DNA of 64,000 nt from Kribbella sp. NBC_00382 (GCF_036067295.1 NZ_CP107954.1:6138001-6202000), one strand, 5' to 3'; shown: positions 33,795 through 42,277, counted from the first letter of the stretch. A program made the numbers and translations. Notes: generated by a model from the letters alone, not told the origin.

Positions 33795-34703
33795 ATGGCC
33801 GGCTGGGACGTCCACACCCACCTGATACCGCCGACTGTGCTGTCGGCGGCTGGCCGGCGTGCCTTCGGGCTGGCTCTCGAGGACGGCTTCCTGCTGGTCG
33901 ACGGTGAGCGGCTGCCGTTGAAGCGGCTGGCCGATCCGGCGGCGCTGCTGGGGTGGATCGATGAGCAGGGCCTGGACGGCGCCGTGGTCTCCGTACCGCC
34001 TGCGCTGTTCCGCTACGACCAGGGCGTCGAGTGGGCAGAGCTGGTCAACCAGGGGCTTCGTGAGCTGGCTACGCCGCAGCTGCGTGTGCTGGGGCAGTTG
34101 CCGCTTTCGGATGCTGCCGCTGGAGCGGTGGCGGCTGAGTTGGCGAGTGAGGGCGCCTTCAGCGGCTTCGCCCTCGGTACTGCGGGCTACACCGGGCTGG
34201 ACCCGGTCTGGGAGGTGCTCCACTCGCTGGAGGCCTTCACCTTGATTCACCCGAGCCACAGCCACGACGAGCGGCTCGGCAGGTACTACCTGTCGAACCT
34301 GCTGGGGAACCCTTACGAAACAGGGCTCGCCGTGGCGGAGCTGGTGTTCGGGGACGTGGTCGGTCGCTTCCCTGGCATCAGGTTCTGCCTGTGCCACGGT
34401 GGCGGGGTCACGGCGGCTCTGGCTGGCCGGTGGCAGCGCGGGATCGACACGGAACGACCAGGGATCGAACCACTCTCGCTGTCGGTGGCCGAGGCGCTGC
34501 AGCGGTTCTACGTGGACGACCTGGTGCACGACGACGCAGTACGGGCGTTGCTGGGGGCGACCTTCGGGGCCGAGCGGGTGCTGGCCGGTAGTGACTGGCC
34601 GTTCCCGATGGGCGATCAGGTGGACCGAGGCCGGGCGGCAGCTCGATCAACGGTGTGCGAACAGCTCACCCGGCCGTTGAAGAAGGGGGCCGTTTCAGCG
34701 TGA
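33795..34703 (+). CDS. ACMSD-like amidohydrolase-fold decarboxylase
   Basis: A 302-residue protein of the amidohydrolase 2 family. DVHTHLIPP gives the first metal pair, IHPSHSHDERLGRYYLSNLL the next His, FCLCHGGG another, and FYVDDLVHDDAVRAL with AGSDWPFPMG the catalytic Asp. The spacing and wording follow 2-amino-3-carboxymuconate-6-semialdehyde decarboxylase, as in its VHP, FAHGGG, FYTDSLVHD and GTDYPFPLG segments. Relatives include gamma-resorcylate and 5-carboxyvanillate decarboxylases. It would remove CO2 from a ring-cleavage product or an aromatic acid. One base after the cupin gene. Confidence 0.88.
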   Translation: MAGWDVHTHLIPPTVLSAAGRRAFGLALEDGFLLVDGERLPLKRLADPAALLGWIDEQGLDGAVVSVPPALFRYDQGVEWAELVNQGLRELATPQLRVLGQLPLSDAAAGAVAAELASEGAFSGFALGTAGYTGLDPVWEVLHSLEAFTLIHPSHSHDERLGRYYLSNLLGNPYETGLAVAELVFGDVVGRFPGIRFCLCHGGGVTAALAGRWQRGIDTERPGIEPLSLSVAEALQRFYVDDLVHDDAVRALLGATFGAERVLAGSDWPFPMGDQVDRGRAAARSTVCEQLTRPLKKGAVSA

Positions 34704-34727
34704 GAAGGCCTTTTCGGCAGGACCGAG

Positions 34728-34746
34728 ATGTGATCAGATATCAAAT
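34728..34746. promoter_or_regulatory. Second GntR-type operator, before the MDR oxidoreductase
   Basis: The reverse complement of 34728-34746 reads ATTTGATATCTGATCACAT, matching 16 of 19 positions of the site at 25310-25328. It lies 36 bases before the ATG at 34783, in the largest gap inside the cluster (79 bases), so the last two genes probably form a second transcription unit under the same regulators. Confidence 0.65.
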
Positions 34747-34782
34747 CCAGGTGGGGACTATGCGGACGAGTGGGGTGGCAGC

Positions 34783-35745
34783 ATGAGCGCACGGAGGGCT
34801 TACGTGCTGCGCTGCTACGGGCCCGGCCAGCAGCTGAAGGTCGAAGAGGTGGAGTTGATCGCCGGGGAGGGCGAGACGCTGGTGGAGATGCAGTACGCCT
34901 CTGTCACCCAGCTCGACCGGACAGTGCTCGCAGGCAAGCTGGCACAGCAGCAACAGCCGCCGTTCGTACCAGGGTCCGAGGGTGCTGGGGTAGTGGTCAG
35001 TTCAGCCGTCTACCAGCCCGGTACTCCGGTAGTGGTCCGTGGTGGGGGACTTGGCGTCTCCAGGCCGGGTACTTGGGGGCAGCTGGCCGTAGTACCGGAT
35101 GCATCGGTGCACCTGTTGCCTGCTGGGCTGGATCCGGCTGCAGCTGTGTCCATGCTGGGTGCTGCGTTGACCGCGCACACCGCAGTACGGCGGGTCGGTC
35201 AGATCGTGGAGAACGAGACTGTGGTCGTCACTGGCATCACCGGGCTGGTCGGTCGGCTGTGTGCCGCCGTATCCCGGGCAGCTGGGGCGATGAAGGTGAT
35301 CGGCCTGGCACGGAGCGATGAATCGGTCGAGCACCTGCAAGGGCTGGTGGACCAGATCGTGCGCGTCGACGAGCTGGGCCAGGTCGGCCGTGAGCTGCCC
35401 TGGTGCAACGCGGCGATCGACACCGTCGGTGGACCGGTCACCAGTGGGGTGATGAGCCACATCACCCCGGGCGGACGGCTCGTGGCGCTCGGGTACACGG
35501 CAGGGGAGTTCGCCACTCTCGACCTGCACCAGCTGATCGGCCGGGACCTGCGGGTGCTGCCGGTGAACATGCAGCGGACAACGATCGAGCCTGGCACGGT
35601 CACCCAGGTACTGACCGACATCGCACCGGCAGGAGTCCGGCCGGCCCTCGAGGTCGTGGCGGCGCCGCTCGCGGAGGATGCCCTGGATCTCCTGGCCAGC
35701 GGACCTGCCGACCGACGCGTCCTGCTCGATCTGGGGCGATTCTGA
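34783..35745 (+). CDS. Zinc-free MDR oxidoreductase (quinone reductase-like)
   Basis: A 320-residue medium-chain dehydrogenase/reductase. The GroES-like N-terminus (EGETLVEMQYASVTQLDRTVL, PPFVPGSEGAGVVV) lacks the Cys/His zinc ligands of alcohol dehydrogenases, and the Rossmann part has VVVTGITGLVGRLCAAV and AIDTVGGPVTSGVM. This fits the quinone oxidoreductase/enoyl reductase branch, using NADPH. It lies behind its own GntR-type operator and ahead of the second GntR gene. Confidence 0.88.
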   Translation: MSARRAYVLRCYGPGQQLKVEEVELIAGEGETLVEMQYASVTQLDRTVLAGKLAQQQQPPFVPGSEGAGVVVSSAVYQPGTPVVVRGGGLGVSRPGTWGQLAVVPDASVHLLPAGLDPAAAVSMLGAALTAHTAVRRVGQIVENETVVVTGITGLVGRLCAAVSRAAGAMKVIGLARSDESVEHLQGLVDQIVRVDELGQVGRELPWCNAAIDTVGGPVTSGVMSHITPGGRLVALGYTAGEFATLDLHQLIGRDLRVLPVNMQRTTIEPGTVTQVLTDIAPAGVRPALEVVAAPLAEDALDLLASGPADRRVLLDLGRF

Positions 35746-35812
35746 CGAACAGTTCAGCTACGGTTACCTCCCAGATGCGCGTGCAGTGATGGAGAGAGGC
35801 AGCCCACACCCC

Positions 35813-36505
35813 ATGACCCGACGACTCGAGCTCACGCCCGGGGGACCGAGCGGCCGGCGCACACTCGCGGAGGAAGCCGCCGCGGAGCTGCACGAGCTGA
35901 TCCTGTCCGGTGAGCTTCCGAGCGGTACGGCGCTGCGGCTGGAGGAACTGGCCAAGCGACTCGACATGAGCCAGATGCCGATCCGCGAGGGGTTGCGCCG
36001 GATGCAGGCGCTCGGGCTGGTCGAGATCGTGCCGCACAAGGGCGCCTGGGTTCGCGAGCTGTCGATGGAGGATCTGCGCGACACCCACGAGACCCGGATC
36101 TCGCTGGAGACTCTGGCCGTCCGGGCCGCCGCGACCCGCTTCAGCGAAGCGGACGCGACGGTCGCCCGGGCGGCACTGGCCGAGCACGTGCGGCTGTCGA
36201 AGGTGGGCGACATCATCGCCTCGCGGCAGGCGCATACCGAATTCCACTTCGCGATCTACCGGGCCGGTGGCTCGCGGTGGCTGCCACGGGCGATCGAGCC
36301 GGTGTGGCAGAACAGCGAGCGGTACCGGTTCGGCTCACGGCAGACGAAGGCGCGGATCGAGCAGACCCGGCGTGAGCACCAGGCGATCCTGGACGCCTGT
36401 ATGGCGCACGACGAGCCCGGCGCCGAAGCGGCATTGCGGGAACACCTCGAAGGCGCCATGCAGCGCATCACCGAGACGATGGCCCGCCGCTACAACAAGG
36501 ACTGA
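35813..36505 (+). CDS. GntR/FCD-family regulator 2 of the catabolic cluster
   Basis: A 230-residue protein, about 70% identical by eye to the GntR protein at 30382-31089: both share LSGELPSGT, RLDMSQMP, PHKGAWVRELS and IEPVWQNSERYRFGSRQT. The helix-turn-helix and FCD residues are intact. The ATG at 35813 aligns with the start of the paralogue; an in-frame ATG at 35789 is possible. The two regulators frame the catabolic half of the cluster and arose by duplication; they may compete for or share the operators at 25308 and 34728. Confidence 0.92.
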   Translation: MTRRLELTPGGPSGRRTLAEEAAAELHELILSGELPSGTALRLEELAKRLDMSQMPIREGLRRMQALGLVEIVPHKGAWVRELSMEDLRDTHETRISLETLAVRAAATRFSEADATVARAALAEHVRLSKVGDIIASRQAHTEFHFAIYRAGGSRWLPRAIEPVWQNSERYRFGSRQTKARIEQTRREHQAILDACMAHDEPGAEAALREHLEGAMQRITETMARRYNKD

Positions 36506-36511
36506 GGCTTC

Positions 36512-36973
36512 TCAGGCCAGGTGGGCGGGGAAGCCGCCGGTGGCTACTGGGCCCCAGCGCTCGGGGGTGATGCGAATGAGGCATTTGCCCTGCTTGCGCA
36601 TCGCCTCGCGGTACTCGTCCCAGTCGGGGTGCTCGCCGGAGATCGCGCGGTAGTAGTCGACCAGGGGCTCCACTGCGTCCGGCAGATCGATCACCTCGCC
36701 GCTGCCGTCGATCTGCACCCACGGGCCGTTCCAGTCGTCGGACAGCACCAGCACGCTGGTCTGCGCGTCCCGCTTCACGTTGTTGCTCTTGGCTCGCCCG
36801 GGGTACGACGAGATGACGATCCGCCCCTCCGAGTCGACCCCACCTGAGACCGGCGAGGCCTGCGGCGTACCGTCCGCGCGGCGGGTGATCAGCAACATGT
36901 GATGACGCGGCCGGACGAACTCCAGCAGCGCGTCGGTGTCCACCTGGGTGTTGGTCGCAATCGATCTCGGCAT
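36512..36973 (-). CDS. PPOX-class F420- or FMN-dependent flavoprotein
   Basis: A 153-residue split-barrel protein (LLEFVRPRHHMLLITRRADGTPQASPV, ISSYPGRAKSNNVKRDAQTS, VLSDDWNGPWVQIDGSGEVI, YREAMRKQGKCLIRITPERW). The pattern fits the PPOX-class, F420-dependent TIGR03618-type proteins common in actinobacteria, which reduce unknown substrates with F420H2. It is divergent from imuA, with the LexA box between them nearer imuA. Confidence 0.85.
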   Translation of the reverse strand: MPRSIATNTQVDTDALLEFVRPRHHMLLITRRADGTPQASPVSGGVDSEGRIVISSYPGRAKSNNVKRDAQTSVLVLSDDWNGPWVQIDGSGEVIDLPDAVEPLVDYYRAISGEHPDWDEYREAMRKQGKCLIRITPERWGPVATGGFPAHLA

Positions 36974-37020
36974 GCCTCTACCTTCTCACTTCCTGCGGGC
37001 GATCCTGAGATTGACAGGAG

Positions 37021-37036
37021 TCGAACAGGTGTTCGA
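37021..37036. promoter_or_regulatory. LexA (SOS) box before imuA
   Basis: TCGAACAGGTGTTCGA is a perfect match to the actinobacterial SOS box TCGAAC-N4-GTTCGA. It ends 10 bases before the imuA GTG. DNA damage should induce the mutasome genes through LexA cleavage. Confidence 0.95.
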
Positions 37037-37046
37037 ACATGGGGGT

Positions 37047-37853
37047 GTGACGGGGACTTCTGCTACTGAGCTGCCGGCGCGGGTGACCGCGCTGGATCAG
37101 GCGCGCACGCTGCTCGCCCGGGCCAAGGAACAGAAGGCCGCCCGGCTCCTCCAAGCGTCGGAGGAAGCCGTGGTGCCGACCGTGCTGGCGCCGCGGACGA
37201 CCGAGACGCGGGTCCAGCAAGCGCTGGACACTGCCACCGTCGACCGGGCACTGCCTACTCTGCCAGCCATCGCCGACCTTTTGCCCGGCGCCGTACTACG
37301 AGGTGGCTCGGTGTACTCGGTGCGCGGGTCGACCGCGCTCGTGATGGCGATGATGGCCGGACCGTCCGCCGAGGGGGCCTGGTGCGGAGTGGTCGGGATG
37401 CCGTCGTTCGGTGCGGAGGCGGCCCGTGGTCTCGGGGTCGACCTCGAGCGGCTAGTGCTCGTCCCTGAGCCGGAGCGCGACTGGCTGAGCGTGGTGGCGG
37501 CGCTGGTCGATGCCCTGACGGTGGTCGTGGTCCGGCCGCCAGGGGAGGTGACTCCGGGGGAGGCCTCCCGGCTATCGGCACGGCTGCGTACTCGCGGGGC
37601 GATGCTCATCGCGGTCGGCTCCTGGCCGGGGAGTGAAGCCCGCCTGGAGGTCCAGGCCAACGCGTGGACCGGTCTCGGTGAGGGCGAGGGGTACCTGACC
37701 GGCCGCCAGGCGACCGTCGCGGTCACCGGCCGAGGCGCCGCCGTCCGCCCTCAACTGCACCACCTCTGGCTGCCGGCCTCCGACGGCACCATCGGCCGGA
37801 TCGAGTCGGCACAGCCACTCGAAGACCCGGCTCGTTGGGAGGCGGTGAGCTGA
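37047..37853 (+). CDS. imuA: ImuA-type mutasome accessory protein
   Basis: About 268 residues of the RecA/SulA-related ImuA family: PTLPAIADLLPGAVLRGGSVYSV, then VMAMMAGPSAEGAWCGVVGMPSFGAEAARGLGV. No Walker A is present, as expected for ImuA'. Together with ImuB and DnaE2 it forms the mycobacterial-type error-prone translesion complex. The GTG at 37047 lies 10 bases after the LexA box, and imuB starts at the last base of its stop. Confidence 0.9.
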   Translation: MTGTSATELPARVTALDQARTLLARAKEQKAARLLQASEEAVVPTVLAPRTTETRVQQALDTATVDRALPTLPAIADLLPGAVLRGGSVYSVRGSTALVMAMMAGPSAEGAWCGVVGMPSFGAEAARGLGVDLERLVLVPEPERDWLSVVAALVDALTVVVVRPPGEVTPGEASRLSARLRTRGAMLIAVGSWPGSEARLEVQANAWTGLGEGEGYLTGRQATVAVTGRGAAVRPQLHHLWLPASDGTIGRIESAQPLEDPARWEAVS

Positions 37854-39433
37854 TGACTCGGACGATGGTGGTGTGGGTGCCGGACTGGCCGGTGACGGCG
37901 GCGGCTTCGGCTGCTGGGTGTTCGCCGGAGGCGCCGGTCGCGGTGCTGGCGAAGGGGCGGGTGCTGGCCAGCTCGGCGGCTGCCCGGGCTGAGGGGGTGC
38001 GACGCGGGTTGCGGGCCCGGGATGCACAGTCGCGGTGTCCGGAGCTGGTGGTGCTGAAGTACGACCCGGTGATCGATGCCCGGGCCTTCGATCCGGTGAT
38101 CGGCTGTCTGGAGGCGCTCACCCCGGGCATCCAGGTGATCCGGCCGGGGATGTGCGCGTTGAAGGCGCGCGGTCCGAGCCGGTTCTACGGGAGCGAGTCC
38201 GTCGCCGCGGAGAAGCTGCTCGACCGGCTCGAGACGTTCGACGTACCGGGTGGGCGGGTCGGGATCGCCGATGGGCCGTTCGCTGCCGAGCAGGCGGCAC
38301 GGGGGAGCTCGGCGCGGACGCGGGTGCTGGTGATCCCGGGTGGCGGGTCGGCGGAGTTCCTCGCGCCGCTCACGGTCGACACCCTCGAGCGGCCGACGCT
38401 CACCGACCTGCTCCGGCGGCTCGGGCTGCGGTCGCTCGGCGCCTTCGCGCAGTTGCCCGCGACCGAAGTACTGACCAGGTTCGGGCCGGACGGGGCGTTC
38501 GCGCACCGGCTGGCCCGCGGTGACGACGACCGTCCGGTGGTGGCTCGGCAGGCGCCCCTCGAGCTGACCCGCAAGCTCGACTTCGAGCCGCCGGTGGATC
38601 GGGTGGACCAGGTGGCGTTCGCGGTGCGCGCGGTCGCCGACGAGCTGATCGAGAAGCTGACCAAGCTCGGCCTGGTCTGCACCACCTTGCGGGTTGAGGT
38701 CGGGACCGAGTCGGGCCGGGTGCACGAGCGGGAGTGGCTGCATCCCCGCTGGTTCAGCCCTGCGGACCTGGTCGACCGGGTCCGCTGGCAACTGCAGGGC
38801 AGTGGGACGGCGACCAGCGAGCTGACGTCGGCGGTGGTGCGGATCCGGCTGATCCCGGAGCAGGTCGACCCGGTCGGCGCCCACGTCGATGGGCTCTGGG
38901 GAGGCGGGCCCGACGAGCGGATCCACCGAGCGCTGTCACGGGTGCAGAGCATGCTCGGCCACGGCGGAGTCGTCTCGGTGGTGGTCGGCGGCGGCCGCGG
39001 TTTCCTGGAGCGGCAGACCTTGATCCCTTGGGGAGATCGTCCGGTGCCAGCCAACCCTCCGGAGCTCCCATGGCCCGGCGCGATCACTGGCACCGGGAGT
39101 CGCTGGCCGACGCCGGCGCCCAGCTCGATCTACCCGAAGCCGAAGCCGGCCCTTGTCCTCTCGGCGGACGGCCGGCAGGTCTCGGTGAGCGCCCGTGGCG
39201 TCCTGTCGGGCGCTCCGGCGGCCTTCCGGTTCGAGCCGTCCCCACAAGTTGCTGATAGCAACAAGCTCCACCCGATCACCGCCTGGGCCGGTCCTTGGCC
39301 GGTGGACGAACGCTGGTGGGACTCCGACGGCGAGAACCGCCTGGCCCGCTTCCAGTTGGTAGGCGCAGACGGCCGCGCCTGGCTCTTCGCAGTACGCAAC
39401 AACCAATGGTGGACAGAAGCGAGCTATGACTGA
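37853..39433 (+). CDS. imuB: ImuB, catalytically inactive Y-family polymerase of the mutasome
   Basis: A 526-residue protein with Y-family polymerase layout (palm, fingers and little finger) but with the catalytic DxD region replaced: the N-terminus reads VVWVPDWPVTAAASAAG. Later GVRRGLRARDAQSRCPEL, ARGPSRFYGSESVAAEKL and RLARGDDDRPVVARQ align with DinB-like proteins. ImuB acts as an adaptor that binds the beta clamp, ImuA and DnaE2. It is SOS-controlled through the box before imuA and overlaps imuA by TGATG. Confidence 0.93.
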   Translation: MTRTMVVWVPDWPVTAAASAAGCSPEAPVAVLAKGRVLASSAAARAEGVRRGLRARDAQSRCPELVVLKYDPVIDARAFDPVIGCLEALTPGIQVIRPGMCALKARGPSRFYGSESVAAEKLLDRLETFDVPGGRVGIADGPFAAEQAARGSSARTRVLVIPGGGSAEFLAPLTVDTLERPTLTDLLRRLGLRSLGAFAQLPATEVLTRFGPDGAFAHRLARGDDDRPVVARQAPLELTRKLDFEPPVDRVDQVAFAVRAVADELIEKLTKLGLVCTTLRVEVGTESGRVHEREWLHPRWFSPADLVDRVRWQLQGSGTATSELTSAVVRIRLIPEQVDPVGAHVDGLWGGGPDERIHRALSRVQSMLGHGGVVSVVVGGGRGFLERQTLIPWGDRPVPANPPELPWPGAITGTGSRWPTPAPSSIYPKPKPALVLSADGRQVSVSARGVLSGAPAAFRFEPSPQVADSNKLHPITAWAGPWPVDERWWDSDGENRLARFQLVGADGRAWLFAVRNNQWWTEASYD

Positions 39434-39499
39434 CCAGTGCTGCCGATGCTCCGGTAAGCGGGAACTGTCCTGCGGCCGACGCCAGCTGCTCACCAACCG

Positions 39500-39631
39500 C
39501 CGGCAACGACTACCTTTCCAACGGCACCTGTGGTGCGCGCGAAGACACCTGCTCGCCGCCCATCGCCAGCGACGACACTTGGCTGCCCAGCATCATCTGT
39601 TGTGCGCCAGGCGCCATCTCCGGGCCGCCTG
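39500..39631. repeat. Degenerate direct repeat between imuB and tetR
   Basis: Two diverged copies of a roughly 65-70 base unit can be seen, sharing a CACCTGTGGTGCGCG-like and CATCTGTTGTGCGCC-like core. It lies between the imuB stop and the convergent end of the tetR gene. I see no gene in it. Confidence 0.35.
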
Positions 39632-40222
39632 TCAGGCCTGGGTGCGGAGGCCCGCGACGAGGAGTTCGACCATCCGGCGGGCGTTGTAGCGGGAGTCGCC
39701 GTAGTCGTCGCCGGCGCAGAGGTTGCCGATGGCAAACATCAGCTCGAAGGCGTTCAGGTCGGTGCGGACCTGGCCGGCTGCCGCGGCCTCGTCCAGTAGC
39801 TGGGCACACACCGGCACGAGCCGATCGATGAAGCTGCCGTGCAGCGTCTGATAGGCCGAGTCGCCGGACTGCATCGCCTTCGCGAGGCCGTGCTTGGTGA
39901 CCAGGAAGTCGACGAACAGGTTGATCCAGCTCGCCAGGGCCGCGTACGGCGTACTGGAACTGGCCAGTAGTGCCGGGCCGGCCTCGACGCAGGCCTCGAC
40001 CTGGTGCTGGTAGACCGCGACGATCAGGTCGGCCCGGGTCGGGAAGTGGCGGTAGATCGTCCCGACGCCCACGCCCGCCTTGGCTGCGATGTCGCGCACG
40101 GGCACCTCGACGCCGGAGGTGACGAAAGCCGCCGCGGCCGCGTCCAGCAACGTCTTCTCGTTGCGCCGGGCGTCGGCCCGTTTCCGCGGCGCGGGCGCCG
40201 ATCCGACCTCGGTCTCAGCCAC
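39632..40222 (-). CDS. TetR-family regulator of the AKR operon
   Basis: About 196 residues from the GTG at 40222, which follows a GGGAGGGG ribosome site. The helix-turn-helix is LLDAAAAAFVTSGVEVPVRD, then IAAKAGVGVGTIYRHFPTRA; the rest is helical and of the SbtR/TetR_C type. It is divergent from an aldo-keto reductase gene, with two CGGAAC-N3-GTTCCG palindromes in between, so it most likely represses both. The long upstream extension of this frame is antisense to the AKR gene and not coding. Confidence 0.88.
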   Translation of the reverse strand: MAETEVGSAPAPRKRADARRNEKTLLDAAAAAFVTSGVEVPVRDIAAKAGVGVGTIYRHFPTRADLIVAVYQHQVEACVEAGPALLASSSTPYAALASWINLFVDFLVTKHGLAKAMQSGDSAYQTLHGSFIDRLVPVCAQLLDEAAAAGQVRTDLNAFELMFAIGNLCAGDDYGDSRYNARRMVELLVAGLRTQA

Positions 40223-40240
40223 GCACAACCCCTCCCGCTT

Positions 40241-40288
40241 GATAACCGGAACATGGTTCCGTATGTTGGTTATCGGAACCACGTTCCG
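40241..40288. promoter_or_regulatory. Two TetR operators with a nested inverted repeat
   Basis: Perfect palindromes CGGAAC-N3-GTTCCG lie at 40247-40261 and 40274-40288, centres 27 bases apart. The left one is itself enclosed by GATAACC (40241-40247) and GGTTATC (40268-40274). They sit between the divergent tetR and aldo-keto reductase starts. Confidence 0.8.
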
Positions 40289-40321
40289 CTTCTCCTTGAA
40301 TGATGCCAGAAAGGGACAACC

Positions 40322-41347
40322 ATGCACTACCGCACCTTGGGCCGGACCGGAGTTCAGGTCAGCACCCTCGCGCTCGGCGCGATGAACTTCGGCCAGATCG
40401 GCCGCACCACCCAAGACGAGGCCACCGCCATCGTCGACGCCGCCCTCGAGGCCGGGATCAACCTGATCGACACGGCCGACATGTACGGGCAGGGCGAGTC
40501 GGAGGAGATGGTCGGCAAGGCGATCGCCGGCCGCCGCGACGACCTCGTCCTGGCCACGAAGGCGACCATGCCGATGGGCGACGAGCGCAACCATCGGGGC
40601 AGCTCGCGCCGCTGGCTGGTGACCGAGCTCGACAACAGCCTGCGCCGCTTGGGTGTCGACCACGTCGACCTCTACCAGATCCACCGCTGGGACCCGACGA
40701 CCAGCGATGAGGAGACCCTGTCGGCGCTGACCGACCTGCAACGCGCCGGGAAGATCCGGTACTTCGGTAGCTCCACCTTCCCGGCGTACCGGATCGTGCA
40801 GGCCGAGTGGGCCGCTCGGGAGAACCACCTGAGCCGCTATGTCACCGAGCAGCCCAGCTACTCGATCCTGCAGCGGGGGATCGAGACGCATGTCCTGCCC
40901 GTGACCGAGCAGTACGGACTCGGTGTACTGGCGTGGAGCCCGCTGGCCTCTGGCTGGTTGTCGGGTGCGGTCCGGGCGGGCCAGGAGATCACCACGAGCC
41001 GGGCGACCGTCGTACCGGCGCGGTTCGATCTGAGCATCCCGTCCAACCAGGCCCGGCTCGACGCGGTGGAGAAGTTGGCGAAGGTCGCCGACGCGGCCGG
41101 GCTGACGATGATCCAGCTCGCGCTCGGGTTCGTGACCGCGCACCCGGCCGTCACCAGCGCCCTGATCGGTCCGCGCACCCTGGAGCACCTGCACTCGCAG
41201 CTGGCCGCCGCCGACACCGTGCTCTCCGCCGACCTGCTCGACGCCATCGACGAGATCGTTGCCCCCGGCACCGACCTTGCGCCGGCGGAGAAGTTCGACG
41301 CCCCGCCCTCGCTGCTCGACCCGTCGCTGCGGCGTCGACTCGCATGA
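40322..41347 (+). CDS. Aldo-keto reductase
   Basis: A 341-residue TIM-barrel AKR of the YajO/Tas-like group. The catalytic tetrad is visible: Asp and Tyr in LIDTADMYGQGESEEMVG, Lys in LVLATKATMP, His in VDLYQIHRWDP. The NADPH-binding C-terminus is present as LGFVTAHPAVTSALIGPRT. It is divergent from TetR with operators between, and translationally coupled to the LLM gene. The substrate is unknown, likely a carbonyl compound. Confidence 0.94.
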   Translation: MHYRTLGRTGVQVSTLALGAMNFGQIGRTTQDEATAIVDAALEAGINLIDTADMYGQGESEEMVGKAIAGRRDDLVLATKATMPMGDERNHRGSSRRWLVTELDNSLRRLGVDHVDLYQIHRWDPTTSDEETLSALTDLQRAGKIRYFGSSTFPAYRIVQAEWAARENHLSRYVTEQPSYSILQRGIETHVLPVTEQYGLGVLAWSPLASGWLSGAVRAGQEITTSRATVVPARFDLSIPSNQARLDAVEKLAKVADAAGLTMIQLALGFVTAHPAVTSALIGPRTLEHLHSQLAAADTVLSADLLDAIDEIVAPGTDLAPAEKFDAPPSLLDPSLRRRLA

Positions 41348-42207
41348 CCATCAGTTTTGGGATCATGACCGCTCCGCAGCAGGTTCCGTACGACGACCTG
41401 CTGCGGGTCTGGCGGGAGGCCGACGCCATCCCGGCGATCGAGCACGCGTGGCTGTTCGACCATCTGATGCCGATCGGTGGCGACCCGGCCGGACCGATCT
41501 TCGAGGGCTGGACGCTGCTCTCGGCATTGGCTGCGCAGACTGAACGACTACGCCTCGGCCTGCTCGTGACGAGCAATCGGTTCCGGCCGCCCGCGATGCT
41601 GGCGAAGATGGCCACGACGGTGGACATCGTCTCGGGCGGGCGGCTCGACTTCGGGATCGGCGCTGGGTCTCGGCCCAGTCTGCCGGCGGCTCGGCGCGAG
41701 TACGACGCGCATGGGCTGCCGTATCTCGACGCGACCGAGGCTGTGGAGAGTCTGGGTGAAGCGTGCACGATCATCCGGCGGCTGTGGACCTCGGCCGAGC
41801 CGTTCGACTTCCACGGTAACCGTCATGAACTCACGGGCGCGTTCAGCAATCCGAAGCCGGTCCAGCATCCACACCCGCCGATCCTGATCGGTGGCCGGTC
41901 GCTGGCGACCCTGCGGGTGGTCGCCGAGCACGCTGACATCTGGAATCACACCGGCGAGGATCTGGACGATGCTGTCAGCCGGAGTGCCGTGCTGGATCGG
42001 TACTGCGCCGAGATCGGCCGGGATCCGTCGGCGATCAGGCGGTCGATCCATCTGCCGGTCTCGTACGACGATCCGGCCGCCACGCGCGGGGCTATCGGCA
42101 AGGCCACCGCGGCCGGCTTCCAGCACGTCATCCTCAGTCTGCCGGCGCCCTTTCCCGTCGGTGTCGCCGAGTGGGTTGCCGAGGAACTCATCGCCCCTTC
42201 CGTGTAG
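41344..42207 (+). CDS. F420-dependent LLM-class oxidoreductase
   Basis: About 287 residues of the luciferase-like monooxygenase fold: ISFGIMTAPQQVPYDDLLRVWREAD, HAWLFDHLMPIGGD, TERLRLGLLVTSNRFRPPAMLAKM, SGGRLDFGIGAG and HPPILIGGRSLATLRVVAEHAD. In actinobacteria this subgroup usually uses coenzyme F420. The ATG overlaps the AKR stop, so AKR and LLM act together under the TetR operators. Confidence 0.92.
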   Translation: MTISFGIMTAPQQVPYDDLLRVWREADAIPAIEHAWLFDHLMPIGGDPAGPIFEGWTLLSALAAQTERLRLGLLVTSNRFRPPAMLAKMATTVDIVSGGRLDFGIGAGSRPSLPAARREYDAHGLPYLDATEAVESLGEACTIIRRLWTSAEPFDFHGNRHELTGAFSNPKPVQHPHPPILIGGRSLATLRVVAEHADIWNHTGEDLDDAVSRSAVLDRYCAEIGRDPSAIRRSIHLPVSYDDPAATRGAIGKATAAGFQHVILSLPAPFPVGVAEWVAEELIAPSV

Positions 42208-42277
42208 TTGCTGTCGATCCGCAGGTCCGCCACTCGTGTAGAGGGTGAATGTTTGCTCGATGAAATGAGGTGGCGTG

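Noticed and set aside
39426..39689. 87-codon gene after imuB rich in Cys, His and Arg
   Set aside because: It overlaps the imuB stop, has no ribosome site, and its repeats follow from the degenerate DNA repeat.
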